64,000 nucleotides of DNA from Bradyrhizobium sp. Ce-3. GTDB lineage: Bacteria; Pseudomonadota; Alphaproteobacteria; Rhizobiales; Xanthobacteraceae. Made by a program: the position numbers and the translations under genes. This document shows positions 16,959-26,243 of the stretch, in pieces. Every line of letters begins with the position of its first letter. The first letter of the stretch is position 1. Under the pieces are notes generated by a model. The model was not told the origin of the DNA and did no database searches. It saw only the letters and a program-made list of their open reading frames with translations. The DNA lies in NCBI RefSeq assembly GCF_022835695.1, contig NZ_BQUV01000009.1:62001-126000 (forward strand), read 5' to 3'.

Positions 16959-17975
16959 ATGGCTACCCCGCCCGACAGGCTGCCGGTGATCGACGGCGAG
17001 GCGTCGCTCGCGACGCGCGCGGCGTGGCTGTATTTCGCGGCGGGGCTGACCCAGTCGGAGGTCGCGGACCGCCTCAATATCCAGAGCACCAAGGCGCACC
17101 GCCTGATCGCGCGCGCCAGCCGCGAGGGCATGATCCGCGTCTTCGTCGAGGGACCGGTCGCCGAATGTGTCGCGCTGGAGAACGATCTCGCGCAGCGCTT
17201 CGGTCTTTCGTTCTGCCGCGTCGCGCCCGATCTCGGCGAAGGCGATTGGCCGCTGAAGGCGCTGGCACTGGAAGGCGCGAGCTTCCTGCGCCAGATCCTG
17301 GAGCGCGGCCAGGACAAGGTGATCGGCGTCGGCCATGGCCGCACGCTCGCCGCCGTCGTCGAGCAGATGCCGCAGACCCCGGCGCGCGACGCGCAATTCG
17401 TGTCGCTGCTCGGCGGATTGACGCGGAAATTCGCCGCCAATCCGTTCGACGTGATCCACAAGCTCGCCGAACGCACCGGCGCGGACGCCTATCTGTTGCC
17501 GGTGCCGGTGTTCGCCAATTCGGTCGCCGACCGCGCCGTGCTGATGCAGCAATTCGGCATCGCCGACGTGTTCGCGCTGGCGCGCAAGGCCTCGCTGCTG
17601 TTCGTCGGTATCGGCCAGGTCAGCCGCGACGGCTTTCTGGTGTCGAGCGGCATGATCAGGCCCGACGAGGTCGTCGAACTGAAGCGGGTCGGCGCCTGCG
17701 CCGACCTGCTTGGGCATTTCTTCAGCGCGGACGGAACGGTGCTGGACACCGACCTCTCGGCCCGCGCCACCTCGATGAGCATGCCCGATCTCAGGAAGCA
17801 CCGGATCGTCGCCATCGCCGGCGGCCCGGCCAAGGTGACCGCACTGCGCGGGGTGCTGCGCAGCGGCGTGCTGCACGGCCTCATCATCGACGAGGTGACC
17901 GCAAAGGCGCTCGCAACAGACAAGCCGGAGACCACATCCGGCAAGGCAAGAAGCAAGACCCGGAAGGACACATAA
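16959..17975 (+). CDS. Sugar-binding transcriptional regulator, SorC/DeoR family (EryD-like)
   Basis: 338 aa. The N-terminal helix-turn-helix reads AAGLTQSEVADRLNIQSTKA and is followed by the sugar-phosphate-sensing domain of the SorC type: VIGVGHGRTLAAVVEQMP, RDAQFVSLLGGLTRK, and the late IAGGPAKVTALRGVLRSG. Family members repress polyol and pentose operons and are released by a phosphorylated intermediate; EryD does this for erythritol in Brucella. It sits 29 bases before the ABC-transporter operon and divergent from the ribulose-kinase unit. The substrate is not proven. Confidence 0.88.
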   Translation: MATPPDRLPVIDGEASLATRAAWLYFAAGLTQSEVADRLNIQSTKAHRLIARASREGMIRVFVEGPVAECVALENDLAQRFGLSFCRVAPDLGEGDWPLKALALEGASFLRQILERGQDKVIGVGHGRTLAAVVEQMPQTPARDAQFVSLLGGLTRKFAANPFDVIHKLAERTGADAYLLPVPVFANSVADRAVLMQQFGIADVFALARKASLLFVGIGQVSRDGFLVSSGMIRPDEVVELKRVGACADLLGHFFSADGTVLDTDLSARATSMSMPDLRKHRIVAIAGGPAKVTALRGVLRSGVLHGLIIDEVTAKALATDKPETTSGKARSKTRKDT

Positions 17976-18004
17976 AACAAAGCGTCAACAAGGAGAGGAA
18001 ATAC

Positions 18005-19444
18005 ATGTTCGATCGCGAGAAGAATCTGTTCGACTCCTACGCTGCCAAACGCATCAGCCGCCGCGATCTCCTCGACGGCGCCGCCAAGCTCGGCATCGCG
18101 GGCATTGCCGCCAACGCCGCCTTTGCCTCCTCGATGTCGAAGGCGATGGCCGCGGATTTCAACTGGAAGGCCCAGAGCGGCAAGAGCGTCAAGCTGCTGC
18201 TCAACAAGCACCCTTACGTCGACGCGATGATCGGCGACATCGAGGCGTTCAAGTCGCTCACCGGCATGAACGTCACCTACGACATCTTCCCGGAGGACGT
18301 CTATTTCGACAAGGTGACCGCGGCGCTGTCGTCGAAGTCGGACCAGTACGACGCCTTCATGACCGGCGCCTACATGACCTGGACCTACGGTCCGGCGGGC
18401 TGGATCGAGGACCTCAACACCTACATCAAGGATCCCGCCAAGACCAACCCGGCCTTCGCCTGGGACGACGTGTTGCCCGGCCTGCGCGCCTCCACGGCGT
18501 GGGACGGCGTCGCCGGCTCCGAGCTCGGCTCGGGCAAGGCCAAGCAGTGGTGCATCCCGTGGGGCTATGAGCTCAACAACATCACCTACAACCGCAACGT
18601 CTTCGACAAGGTCGGCGTCAAGCCGCCGAAAAACCTCGACGAGATGCTGGAGGTCGCGGCCAAGATCACCAAGGACGCCGGCGGACCTTACGGCGTCGGC
18701 GTGCGCGGCTCGCGGTCCTGGGCGACCATCCATCCCGGCTTCCTGTCGGCCTATTCGAACTTCGGCCAGAAGGATTTTGTGATGGAGGGCGGCAAGCTGA
18801 AGGCCGCGATGAACACCAAGGCCTCGAAGGATTTTCACGACAAGTGGGTCAAGATGATCCAGACCTCCGGCCCGAAGAACTGGTCGACCTACACCTGGTA
18901 CCAGGTCGGCACCGATCTCGGCGCCGGCGCCTCCGGCATGATCTTCGACGCCGACATTCTCGGCTACTTCATGAATGGCGGCGACAACAAGGAGAAGGGG
19001 CATCTCGGCTACGCGCCGTTTGCGGCCAATCCGGCCGCCAAGGCGCCGACTCCGAATGTCTGGATCTGGTCGCTCGCGATGTCGAGCTTCTCCAAGCAGA
19101 AGGACGCCGCCTGGCTGTTCATGCAATGGGCTGCGTCCGTCGAGCATGATCTGTTCGGTGCGCGCAAGATGGACTTCGTCAACCCGGTGCGCGCATCGGT
19201 GTGGAAGGACAGTGAGTTCCGCGACCGGATCGCGAAATCCTATCCCGGCTATCTCGAGCAGCACGACATGTCGTCGCCCGGCGCCAAGATCTACTTCACG
19301 GCGCAGCCGCTGTTCTTCGACCTCACGACCGAATGGGCCGCCTCGCTGCAGAAGATGGTGGCCAAGGAGGTCAGCGTCGACGAAGGACTCGACAAGCTCG
19401 CCGACAGCATCAACCGCCAGCTCAAGCAGGCCGGTCTCGGCTGA
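18005..19444 (+). CDS. ABC transporter extracellular solute-binding protein, family 1 (Tat signal)
   Basis: 479 aa, periplasmic. The N-terminus carries a twin-arginine-type signal (RISRRDLLDGAAKLGIAG) and a likely cut after SKAMAADF, so the protein is probably exported folded. The mature part has the family 1 fold (VKLLLNKHPYVDAMIGDIEA and YDIFPEDVYFDKVTAALSS). It captures a carbohydrate or polyol for the two permeases and two ATPases that follow. An AGGAGAGG ribosome site precedes the ATG. The longer frame upstream is the regulator gene read in another frame. Confidence 0.9.
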   Translation: MFDREKNLFDSYAAKRISRRDLLDGAAKLGIAGIAANAAFASSMSKAMAADFNWKAQSGKSVKLLLNKHPYVDAMIGDIEAFKSLTGMNVTYDIFPEDVYFDKVTAALSSKSDQYDAFMTGAYMTWTYGPAGWIEDLNTYIKDPAKTNPAFAWDDVLPGLRASTAWDGVAGSELGSGKAKQWCIPWGYELNNITYNRNVFDKVGVKPPKNLDEMLEVAAKITKDAGGPYGVGVRGSRSWATIHPGFLSAYSNFGQKDFVMEGGKLKAAMNTKASKDFHDKWVKMIQTSGPKNWSTYTWYQVGTDLGAGASGMIFDADILGYFMNGGDNKEKGHLGYAPFAANPAAKAPTPNVWIWSLAMSSFSKQKDAAWLFMQWAASVEHDLFGARKMDFVNPVRASVWKDSEFRDRIAKSYPGYLEQHDMSSPGAKIYFTAQPLFFDLTTEWAASLQKMVAKEVSVDEGLDKLADSINRQLKQAGLG

Positions 19445-19485
19445 CCGATCAACTGTGCGGTGCAAATCCCCCGCACCGCACCCAT

Positions 19486-19522
19486 CCGCCGGCTCGGACT
19501 CTTGTCCCGTCCGAGCCGGCGG
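19486..19522 (+). promoter_or_regulatory. Intergenic stem-loop between binding-protein and permease genes
   Basis: A perfect 13-bp inverted repeat (CCGCCGGCTCGGA, loop of 11, TCCGAGCCGGCGG) with no U-run. A smaller 8-bp hairpin lies just before it (19456-19463 with 19473-19480). Strong stem-loops after malE-type genes protect the upstream message and reduce read-through, so the binding protein is made in excess over the permeases. That role is inferred from position. Confidence 0.6.
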
Positions 19523-19554
19523 CGTTTGCCAGCGGAGCGCGATCTCTTATCATC

Positions 19555-20490
19555 ATGAGCATGGTCCAACTTCTCCAGACGAACGCGCAGGCAGCGCCGG
19601 CCAAGCCAAGGCCGCGCGTGCGTCTGTTGCCCTATCTGCTCAGCCTGCCGGCGTTGCTCGTCTGCGTGGCGATCCTGGTTCCGTTCGTGACCGCGGCGGT
19701 CTATTCGCTGCAGCGCTACCGGCTGAACCTGCCCTATCTGCGCGGCTTCATCGGCGCGGGCAATTACATCGACTTCCTGACCGATCCGGCGTTCTGGAAT
19801 ACGCTCCAGATCTCGATCACCTATACGGCGGTGACGGTCGTGGTCGAGCTGCTGCTTGGTCTCGGCATCGCGCTGCTGCTGCGGCGGCCGACCCGCTTCC
19901 ACAACGCGGTGTCGATCATGCTGCTGCTGCCGCTGATGACGGCGCCGGCGATCGCCGCGCTGATGTGGAAGCTGATGACCAATCCGAGCTTCGGTATCCT
20001 GTCCTATTTCGTGGGCCTGTTCGGCGTCACCGATTTCAAATGGGCGTCCGATCCGTCGACGGCGTTGTTCACGGTCGTGCTGGTCGACGTCTGGGTCTAC
20101 ACGCCCTTCATCATGATCCTGCTGCTGGCAGGCCTGCGCTCTTTGCCGCGGCAACCGTTCGAGGCCGCGGCACTCGACGGCGTACCGGCGAGTTTCGTGT
20201 TTTTCCGCATCACGCTGCCGATGCTGGCGCCCTACATCATCACGGCGTCGCTGTTCCGGCTGCTCGATTCGATCCAGCAGTTCGATATCATCTATGCGAT
20301 GACGCAGGGCGGGCCGGGTGACCGGCTGATGGTGTTCCAGGTGCAGGCCTATCTGGAATTCTTCCAGTACACCAATGTCGGCAGGTCGGCGGCGCTGCTG
20401 ATGATCCTCTGGTTGATCACCAACATCCTGTCCAACATCTTCATCAAGAACTGGCTGCGGTTGCGCGCGCGTGCGCACGGCCACGCGTGA
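19555..20490 (+). CDS. ABC sugar/polyol transporter permease (MalF/UgpA type)
   Basis: 311 aa, six predicted spans, beginning with LLPYLLSLPALLVCVAIL. The coupling-helix motif of CUT1 permeases is near residue 200 (EAAALDGVPASFVFFRITLPML). It pairs with the next permease to form the channel. The start was set at MSMVQLLQ after a short AT-rich gap; the frame is open further upstream only as a shadow of the binding-protein gene. Its 3' end overlaps the first in-frame codons of the next permease frame. Confidence 0.9.
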   Translation: MSMVQLLQTNAQAAPAKPRPRVRLLPYLLSLPALLVCVAILVPFVTAAVYSLQRYRLNLPYLRGFIGAGNYIDFLTDPAFWNTLQISITYTAVTVVVELLLGLGIALLLRRPTRFHNAVSIMLLLPLMTAPAIAALMWKLMTNPSFGILSYFVGLFGVTDFKWASDPSTALFTVVLVDVWVYTPFIMILLLAGLRSLPRQPFEAAALDGVPASFVFFRITLPMLAPYIITASLFRLLDSIQQFDIIYAMTQGGPGDRLMVFQVQAYLEFFQYTNVGRSAALLMILWLITNILSNIFIKNWLRLRARAHGHA

Positions 20491-20504
20491 CGGGGAGGGG
20501 CGCG

Positions 20505-21362
20505 ATGGAACATTCCAGCCTTGCCGGTCGCATCTTCCGCGGCGTGGCGCTCTCGCTGATCCTGATCTTCTTCATGTTTCCGATCGTCTGGATCTTCCTG
20601 ATGTCGTTCCAGAACAACGATCAGATCTTGCGGATTCCGCCGCGGATCCTGTTCGAGCCGACGCTCGCGAATTACGAGGCGCTGATCTCCGGCCAGCTGC
20701 GTACCGCAGCCGGCAATCTGCAGATCTCGTTCATGCGCAACCTGTTCAACAGCGTGGTGCTGTCGAGCGCGGCGGTGCTGCTGGCGCTGCTGCTCGGCGT
20801 GCCTGCAGCCTACGCCTTTGCGCGCTTCAAATTCCGTCTCGGCGAGACCATCGCCTTCACGCTGCTGTCGTTCCGCTTCGCGCCGCCGCTGCTCGTGCTG
20901 CTGCCGCTCTCGCTGTACTACCAGGAGCTCGGACTCAACGACACCTACTTCGGCATCGTCTGGGTCTATCAGTTGATCGCGCTGCCGTTGATCCTATGGA
21001 TCGTGCGCGGCTATTTCGAGGATATCAGCCCTGACATCGAGCACGCCTACCGGCTGGCCGGTCACTCCTGGCGCGAGGCCTTCACCCGGATCGCGGTGCC
21101 GCTGGCCGGACCGGGGATCGCCGCGGCGGGGCTGCTGTCGTTCATCTTCTGCTGGAACAATTTCGTCTTCGCCCTGATCCTGGCTTCCGCGGACAAGCAG
21201 CCGGTGACGGTCGGCGCGCTCGCTTTCGTCACCGCGTCTGGAATCCAGTACGGCCAGATCGCGGCGGCGATCGTGCTGTCGGTGACGCCGACCCTGCTGC
21301 TTGCGCTCTATGCGCAGCGCTATCTGGTCGAGGGGCTCTCGCTCGGCGCGGTGAAAGGCTGA
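20505..21362 (+). CDS. ABC sugar/polyol transporter permease (MalG/UgpE type)
   Basis: 285 aa, six spans. The coupling motif is EHAYRLAGHSWREAFTRIAVPL, with the G-x11-P pattern of MalG-type permeases. The N-terminus MEHSSLAGRIFRGV is chosen because GGGGAGGGG sits seven bases before it; an earlier in-frame ATG overlapping the previous gene has no ribosome site. It is the second half of the CUT1 channel. Confidence 0.9.
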   Translation: MEHSSLAGRIFRGVALSLILIFFMFPIVWIFLMSFQNNDQILRIPPRILFEPTLANYEALISGQLRTAAGNLQISFMRNLFNSVVLSSAAVLLALLLGVPAAYAFARFKFRLGETIAFTLLSFRFAPPLLVLLPLSLYYQELGLNDTYFGIVWVYQLIALPLILWIVRGYFEDISPDIEHAYRLAGHSWREAFTRIAVPLAGPGIAAAGLLSFIFCWNNFVFALILASADKQPVTVGALAFVTASGIQYGQIAAAIVLSVTPTLLLALYAQRYLVEGLSLGAVKG

Positions 21363-21366
21363 CCGG

Positions 21367-22464
21367 ATGGCACGTCTCGAGATCAATTCGGTGAGCAAGG
21401 CATTCGGTGCGGCACGGCCCGCCGATGGGCTGTCGCTGGCGGTCGAGCCCGGCGAGATCGTGGCGGTGTTCGGGCCCTCCGGCAGCGGCAAGACCGTGCT
21501 GCTGCGCATGATCGCGGGCATGTTCGAACCGGACGACGGCGACATTACCGTCGGCGGCCGCTCGGTGGTCGGTGCGCCGCCGGAGCGGCGCGGCATCGGC
21601 ATGGCGTTCCAGAATTTTGCCCTGTTTCCGCACATGACGGCGCGCGACAATATCGCGAGCGGCCTGCGTGCCGGCGGCAACGAAGTCGCGAGCCGGGTTG
21701 CCGCGATCAGCAAGCTGCTCAAGATCGAGCACGTGCTCGGCCACACGCCGCGCGAATTGTCGAACGGGCAGAAGCAGCGGACCGCGCTGGCGCGGGCGCT
21801 GATCGGCAATCCGGACGTGCTGCTGCTCGACGATCCCTTGCGCAACGTCGACGCCAAGCTGCGCTACGAGATGCGGCTCGAGCTGCCGAACCTGCTGCGG
21901 CGCGGAACTGCCGCGGTGCTCTACGTGACCCAGGACTATCGCGAGGCGATGGCGATCGCCGACCGCATTGCGGTGCTGATCGACGGCCGGCTCGCCCAGG
22001 TCGCGACACCGGCCGATATCTATGCCCAGCCGGCGTCGGTCGCGATCGCGCGCCTGTTCGGTGATCCCACCATCAATCTTGCCGAGGTTTCGCCGGTCGC
22101 GGAACACGGCATGCTGTCGGCCATGGTCGCCGGCGCCAGGATGCGGGTCGGTGCCGCCGATGGTCTGGCGTCTCTCGGTGCATGCTGGCTGGGCGTCCGG
22201 CCGGAGGATCTGGTGGTGTCGTCTGCATCCGCTGACGACGCCATCCCGGCGCGCATCCTCGCGATCACGCCGATGCACGAGAAGGCGGTGCTGCTGCTCC
22301 GTCTCGCCGATGGAACGGAATGGCTGGCGGCGCTGCCGCCGGATGCGCCGCAAGGTGCCGCCGACGATGGCGTGTTCGTCCGCTTCGCCCCGGATGCGGC
22401 GATGCTGTTCGATCGCGCGACCGGGCTGCGGATCGGGCCGTCGCACCGGCTCAAGGCGGCATAG
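21367..22464 (+). CDS. ABC transporter ATP-binding protein with degenerate catalytic site
   Basis: 365 aa, UgpC/MalK type with a TOBE-like C-terminal half. Walker A is GPSGSGKT (K42) and the Q-loop is MAFQNF (Q82). The signature is LSNGQ rather than LSGGQ. Walker B ends LLLDDP, so the catalytic glutamate position is D156. The switch histidine is replaced in VTQDY (Q189). These changes predict weak hydrolysis at its own site. The next gene encodes a second ATPase with intact residues, so the two probably form an unequal heterodimer, as in rhizobial two-ATPase polyol importers such as GlpS/GlpT. Confidence 0.9.
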   Translation: MARLEINSVSKAFGAARPADGLSLAVEPGEIVAVFGPSGSGKTVLLRMIAGMFEPDDGDITVGGRSVVGAPPERRGIGMAFQNFALFPHMTARDNIASGLRAGGNEVASRVAAISKLLKIEHVLGHTPRELSNGQKQRTALARALIGNPDVLLLDDPLRNVDAKLRYEMRLELPNLLRRGTAAVLYVTQDYREAMAIADRIAVLIDGRLAQVATPADIYAQPASVAIARLFGDPTINLAEVSPVAEHGMLSAMVAGARMRVGAADGLASLGACWLGVRPEDLVVSSASADDAIPARILAITPMHEKAVLLLRLADGTEWLAALPPDAPQGAADDGVFVRFAPDAAMLFDRATGLRIGPSHRLKAA

Positions 22465-22470
22465 GAGCGG

Positions 22471-23592
22471 ATGGTCATGGACATGCTCGAGCTTCGAGGC
22501 ATCGACAAGGTCTACCGCAGCCGCGGCAAGCCGCCGGTGCATGCGGTGCGCGCGCTCGACATGGCGGTCGAGAAGGGCGAGATCGTCGCGCTGTTGGGAT
22601 CGTCGGGTTGCGGCAAGACCTCGACCTTGCGCATGATCGCGGGGTTCGAGGACGTCTCGGCGGGGTCGATCGCGCTCGGCGGGCGGCGGATCCACGAGCT
22701 GCCGCCGGCCCGGCGCAAGGTCGCGATGGCCTTCGAGGGCTACTCGCTCTATCCGCCGCTCACCGTCCGCGAGAACATCGCGTTCGCGCTGAAATCCGCC
22801 CAGCTGTCGCGCAGCGAGGTGACGCGTCGCGTCGAAGAGATCGCCCGCCTGGTCGAGATCGAGGACATTCTCGACGGCTATCCGCGCGCGATCTCCGGCG
22901 GCCAGCAACAGCGCGTGTCGCTGGCGCGGGCGCTGGTGCGTGACGCCGACCTCTATCTGCTCGACGAGCCGATGGGGCAGCTCGAACCGCAGCTGCGCGC
23001 GGTGCTGCGCGGCCGCATCAAGAGCCTGCTCGCCGAGCGCGGCATGACCGCGATCTTCGTCACCCACGACCAGACCGAAGCCAGCGCGCTCGCCGACCGC
23101 ATTGCGGTGATGGAAGGCGGCGTGCTGCAGCAATTCGCCAGCGAAAAGGAGCTGAAGGGCCGGCCGGCGAATTTGTTCGTCGCGAGCTTCATCGGCGAGC
23201 CGCCGATGAACCTGCTCGACGCCGAGGTGACGCGGTCGGATGGCGGCTTTCGCCTGTCGGTCGGAACCGACATGGGCTTCAACATCGGCGGCGCCGGGCT
23301 CGACAACGCTGCGGCAAAGGCGCTCGCGGGCACGCCGCAGGTGCGGATCGGGATTCGTCCGCAGAAGGTCGCGGTCGGGACCGGTGACGTCAGGGTCAAG
23401 GTCGTCTCCAACCAGTGGCTCGGCGACCAGTCGCATGTCGCCGGCGACTGCGGCGGCCGGATGCTGATCGCGGTGACGCCGGGCCGCGTCGCCGCGCGTC
23501 CGGGCGACACGATTCAGTTCGCGCTGGAGCCGCATCACCTGCACATCTTCGGCAGCGACGGAAGCTGCATTCGTCATGCGGAGGTGTCGTGA
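22471..23592 (+). CDS. ABC transporter ATP-binding protein, catalytically intact partner
   Basis: 373 aa. Walker A is GSSGCGKT (K49), the signature ISGGQQQR, Walker B LYLLDEP with catalytic E166, and the switch histidine H199 in FVTHDQ. The one oddity is the Q-loop, which reads MAFEGYSLYPP with Glu at residue 89. A C-terminal TOBE/OB region begins near residue 240. It starts six bases after the previous ATPase. An ATG two codons on (22477) has better spacing from AGGAG and may be the real start. Confidence 0.9.
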   Translation: MVMDMLELRGIDKVYRSRGKPPVHAVRALDMAVEKGEIVALLGSSGCGKTSTLRMIAGFEDVSAGSIALGGRRIHELPPARRKVAMAFEGYSLYPPLTVRENIAFALKSAQLSRSEVTRRVEEIARLVEIEDILDGYPRAISGGQQQRVSLARALVRDADLYLLDEPMGQLEPQLRAVLRGRIKSLLAERGMTAIFVTHDQTEASALADRIAVMEGGVLQQFASEKELKGRPANLFVASFIGEPPMNLLDAEVTRSDGGFRLSVGTDMGFNIGGAGLDNAAAKALAGTPQVRIGIRPQKVAVGTGDVRVKVVSNQWLGDQSHVAGDCGGRMLIAVTPGRVAARPGDTIQFALEPHHLHIFGSDGSCIRHAEVS

Positions 23593-23594
23593 CA

Positions 23595-25175
23595 ATGACC
23601 GCCTCCGCAAGCCGCGACGTCATCATCGGCATCGATGCCGGCACTTCGCTGATCAAGGCGGTGGCGTTCACGCTGACCGGCGAGCAGCTTGCCGATGTCT
23701 CGCAGCCGAATGCGTATAGCAGCCTGGCGGGCGGCCATGTCGAGCAGGACATGGCGCGGACCTGGACCGATACGGTGGCGGTCATCCGCGCGCTCGCGAA
23801 GTCTGTGCCCGACCTGTCCGCGCGGATCGCGGCGATCGCGGTGACCGGGCAGGGCGACGGCACCTGGCTGATCGATGACGACGGCCGGCCGGTTGCGCCG
23901 GCGCTGCTGTGGCTCGATTCGCGCGCCGGACGGCTGGTCGAGGAGATCCGCGCCAGCGAGCGCAACGCGGCGCTCTACCGCCGCACCGGCTCCGGGCTCA
24001 ATGCCTGCCAGCAGGGGCCGCAACTGGTGTGGCTGCAAGCGCACCTGCCCGATACGATTGCCAGGGCGACCACAGCCTTCCACTGCAAGGACTGGCTTTA
24101 CTTCCTGCTCACCGGCGAGCGCGCCACGGATCCGTCGGAAGCCACGTTCTCCTGCGGCGATTTCCGCAAGCGCGGCTTCGATGCCGAGACCGCGCGGCTG
24201 ATCGGGATCGCCGAGCTGACGCGCCTGTTCCCGCCGGTCGTCGATGGGGCGGTCATGACGCATCCGCTCAGCGCCGCGGCCGCCATCGAGATCGGCCTGC
24301 CGGAAGGCGTGCCGGTCTGCCTCGGCTATGTGGATGTGATCTGCAACGCGCTCGGCGCCGGGCTTTACGATCCGTCGCCTGACGTCGGCTGCACCATCAT
24401 CGGCTCGACCGGTATGCATATGCGTCTGGTCTCCAGCGCAGATGCGGTGACGCTGAATCGCGAGGCAACCGGCTACACCATGGCGTTCCCGGTGCCGGGT
24501 CACTATGCGCAGATGCAGTCCAACATGGCCGCGACGCTGAACATCGATTGGATGCTCGACCTTGCATGCGACCTGCTGGCGGCGGAAGGCGTGACGCGCA
24601 CGCGCACTGAGTTGATCCGCCGGCTAGACGATCAAGTGCTGCGGGCCAAGCCCGGCGAGGTGCTGTTCCACCCTTTCATCTCGGATGCCGGCGAGCGGGG
24701 TCCGTTCGTCGCGCATGAGGCCAGCGCGCAATTCTTCGGCCTGCGCTCGCGCCATCGCTACGGCGATCTGATGCGCGGTGTGATGGAGGGCCTGGCCTTC
24801 GCCGCGCGGGATTGCTACGCAGCGATGGGCTCGCTGCCGCGCGACGTCCGGATCACGGGCGGTGCGGCGAAGAGCCGTGCGCTTGGCGCCATCCTCGGTG
24901 CCGCGCTGGATTGTGACGTCCGGATCTGCAGCCGTGCCGAGGCCGGCGCGGCGGGAGCAGCGATGATCGCGGCGGTGGCGATCGATGCCTATCCCGACAT
25001 GCGCGCCTGCGCCGGACAGTGGGTGACGCCGCATCTGAGCGTTCCGCAATCGCCTGACGCAGCGCTTGCAAAGCGCTACGCCAGCATCTTCCCGACCTAT
25101 CTCGATGCAAGGCTGGCGTCGCGGCCGGTCTGGAAGCAACTTGCCGCACTGCGCGCCGGAGGCGACCATGTCTAG
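23595..25175 (+). CDS. FGGY carbohydrate kinase, erythritol-kinase-like
   Basis: 526 aa. Phosphate-1 loop GIDAGTSLIKAVAF, then IAVTGQGDGTWLID and ALLWLDSRAG, CLGYVDVICNALGAG in the centre, and RITGGAAKSRALGAILGAAL for the adenosine. The TGQGDGTW and LWLD-RAG blocks recall EryA of Brucella and rhizobia. It is encoded just after a polyol-type ABC importer and under a SorC/EryD-like regulator, so phosphorylation of a C3-C5 polyol on entry is the likely job. A GTG at 23589 is an alternative start. The 3' end overlaps the next gene by eight bases, so the two are translationally coupled. Confidence 0.85.
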   Translation: MTASASRDVIIGIDAGTSLIKAVAFTLTGEQLADVSQPNAYSSLAGGHVEQDMARTWTDTVAVIRALAKSVPDLSARIAAIAVTGQGDGTWLIDDDGRPVAPALLWLDSRAGRLVEEIRASERNAALYRRTGSGLNACQQGPQLVWLQAHLPDTIARATTAFHCKDWLYFLLTGERATDPSEATFSCGDFRKRGFDAETARLIGIAELTRLFPPVVDGAVMTHPLSAAAAIEIGLPEGVPVCLGYVDVICNALGAGLYDPSPDVGCTIIGSTGMHMRLVSSADAVTLNREATGYTMAFPVPGHYAQMQSNMAATLNIDWMLDLACDLLAAEGVTRTRTELIRRLDDQVLRAKPGEVLFHPFISDAGERGPFVAHEASAQFFGLRSRHRYGDLMRGVMEGLAFAARDCYAAMGSLPRDVRITGGAAKSRALGAILGAALDCDVRICSRAEAGAAGAAMIAAVAIDAYPDMRACAGQWVTPHLSVPQSPDAALAKRYASIFPTYLDARLASRPVWKQLAALRAGGDHV

Positions 25176-26208
25176 ATCCATCGCCATCATCGGCGACCGC
25201 TTCATGCTGCCCTCGGTGTTTGCCGACCACATCCGGACCGCCTGCGGCAATGGCGTCCATCTCCGCACCCTGGAGCAGCCCTGGCCGGACGAGCCGATGG
25301 AGCACGGCTATGCCGGCTCGAAGCTCGATGGCCTGAAGGAATTCATGGGCCAGCCGGACGAGATCATCGGCTTCATCGGCGATGCCGAGTTGCTCGTTAC
25401 CCATTTGGCGCCGATCTCGCGCTCGATGCTGGAGCGGCTGCCGAAGCTGAAGTTCATCGCGGTGTCGCGGGGCGGGCCGGTCAATATCGACATGGAGGCG
25501 GCGCGCGATCATGACGTGCTGGTGGTCAACACGCCCGGCCGCAACGCGAGCGCGGTGGCGGAGTTCACCATCGGCGCCATTCTCGCCGAGACGCGGCTGA
25601 TCCGCAGCGGCCATGAGGCATTGCGCGGCGGGGAATGGCGCGGCGATCTCTATCGCGCCGACCGCACCGGGCGCGAGCTCGGCGAGATGACGGTCGGCAT
25701 TGTCGGCTACGGCGCGATCGGCAGCCGCGTGGCCAAGCTGCTGAAGGCCTTCGGCTGCAAGATCCTGGTCGCCGATCCCTATGTCCAGCTCAGCGTCCAG
25801 GACCGCAATGACGGCATCGAGCATGTCGCGATCGGTGAACTGCTCGGCCGCGCGGACGTCGTCACGCTGCACGCCCGGGTCACGCCCGAGACCACCCGCT
25901 TCATCGGGCGCGACGCGCTGGCGCGGATCAAGCCGGGTGCGTTCCTGATCAACACCGCGCGGGGGCCGCTGGTCGACTACGAGGCGCTGCACGATGCGCT
26001 GGCATCGGGGCATCTCGGCGGCGCCATGCTCGACACGTTCGCGGTCGAGCCGGTCCCTGCGGACTGGCCGCTGCTACGGCTCCCCAACGTCACGCTGACG
26101 CCGCACATCGCCGGCGCCTCCGTGCGTACCGTTACCGTGGCCGCCGAGCAGGCGGCCGAAGAGGTTCGCCGCTTCCTGGCCGGCGAGCCGCCGCGCAATC
26201 CGTGCTGA
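25168..26208 (+). CDS. D-isomer-specific 2-hydroxyacid dehydrogenase family protein
   Basis: 346 aa. The NAD-binding domain has GIVGYGAIGSRVAKLLKAFG, then DVVTLHARVTPET, NTARGPLVDYEAL with the catalytic-region Arg, and the late TPHIAGAS histidine. This is the phosphoglycerate/hydroxypyruvate dehydrogenase fold. In the polyol operon it may oxidise or reduce a C4 acid or a keto intermediate made after the kinase and dehydrogenase steps. Its start lies inside the end of the kinase gene. Confidence 0.88.
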   Translation: MSRSIAIIGDRFMLPSVFADHIRTACGNGVHLRTLEQPWPDEPMEHGYAGSKLDGLKEFMGQPDEIIGFIGDAELLVTHLAPISRSMLERLPKLKFIAVSRGGPVNIDMEAARDHDVLVVNTPGRNASAVAEFTIGAILAETRLIRSGHEALRGGEWRGDLYRADRTGRELGEMTVGIVGYGAIGSRVAKLLKAFGCKILVADPYVQLSVQDRNDGIEHVAIGELLGRADVVTLHARVTPETTRFIGRDALARIKPGAFLINTARGPLVDYEALHDALASGHLGGAMLDTFAVEPVPADWPLLRLPNVTLTPHIAGASVRTVTVAAEQAAEEVRRFLAGEPPRNPC

Positions 26209-26243
26209 AGAGGCAATTCGTGTTGAAGGGAAAGGCAGTCCGT

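Noticed and set aside
17489-19465. 658-codon minus-strand frame over the Tat binding-protein gene
   Set aside because: Composition of an antisense shadow; the plus strand carries a signal peptide and ribosome site.
21229-23610. 793-codon minus-strand frame over the ABC ATPase genes
   Set aside because: Arg/His/Gln-rich composition without any motif, exactly antisense to two well-conserved ATPases.
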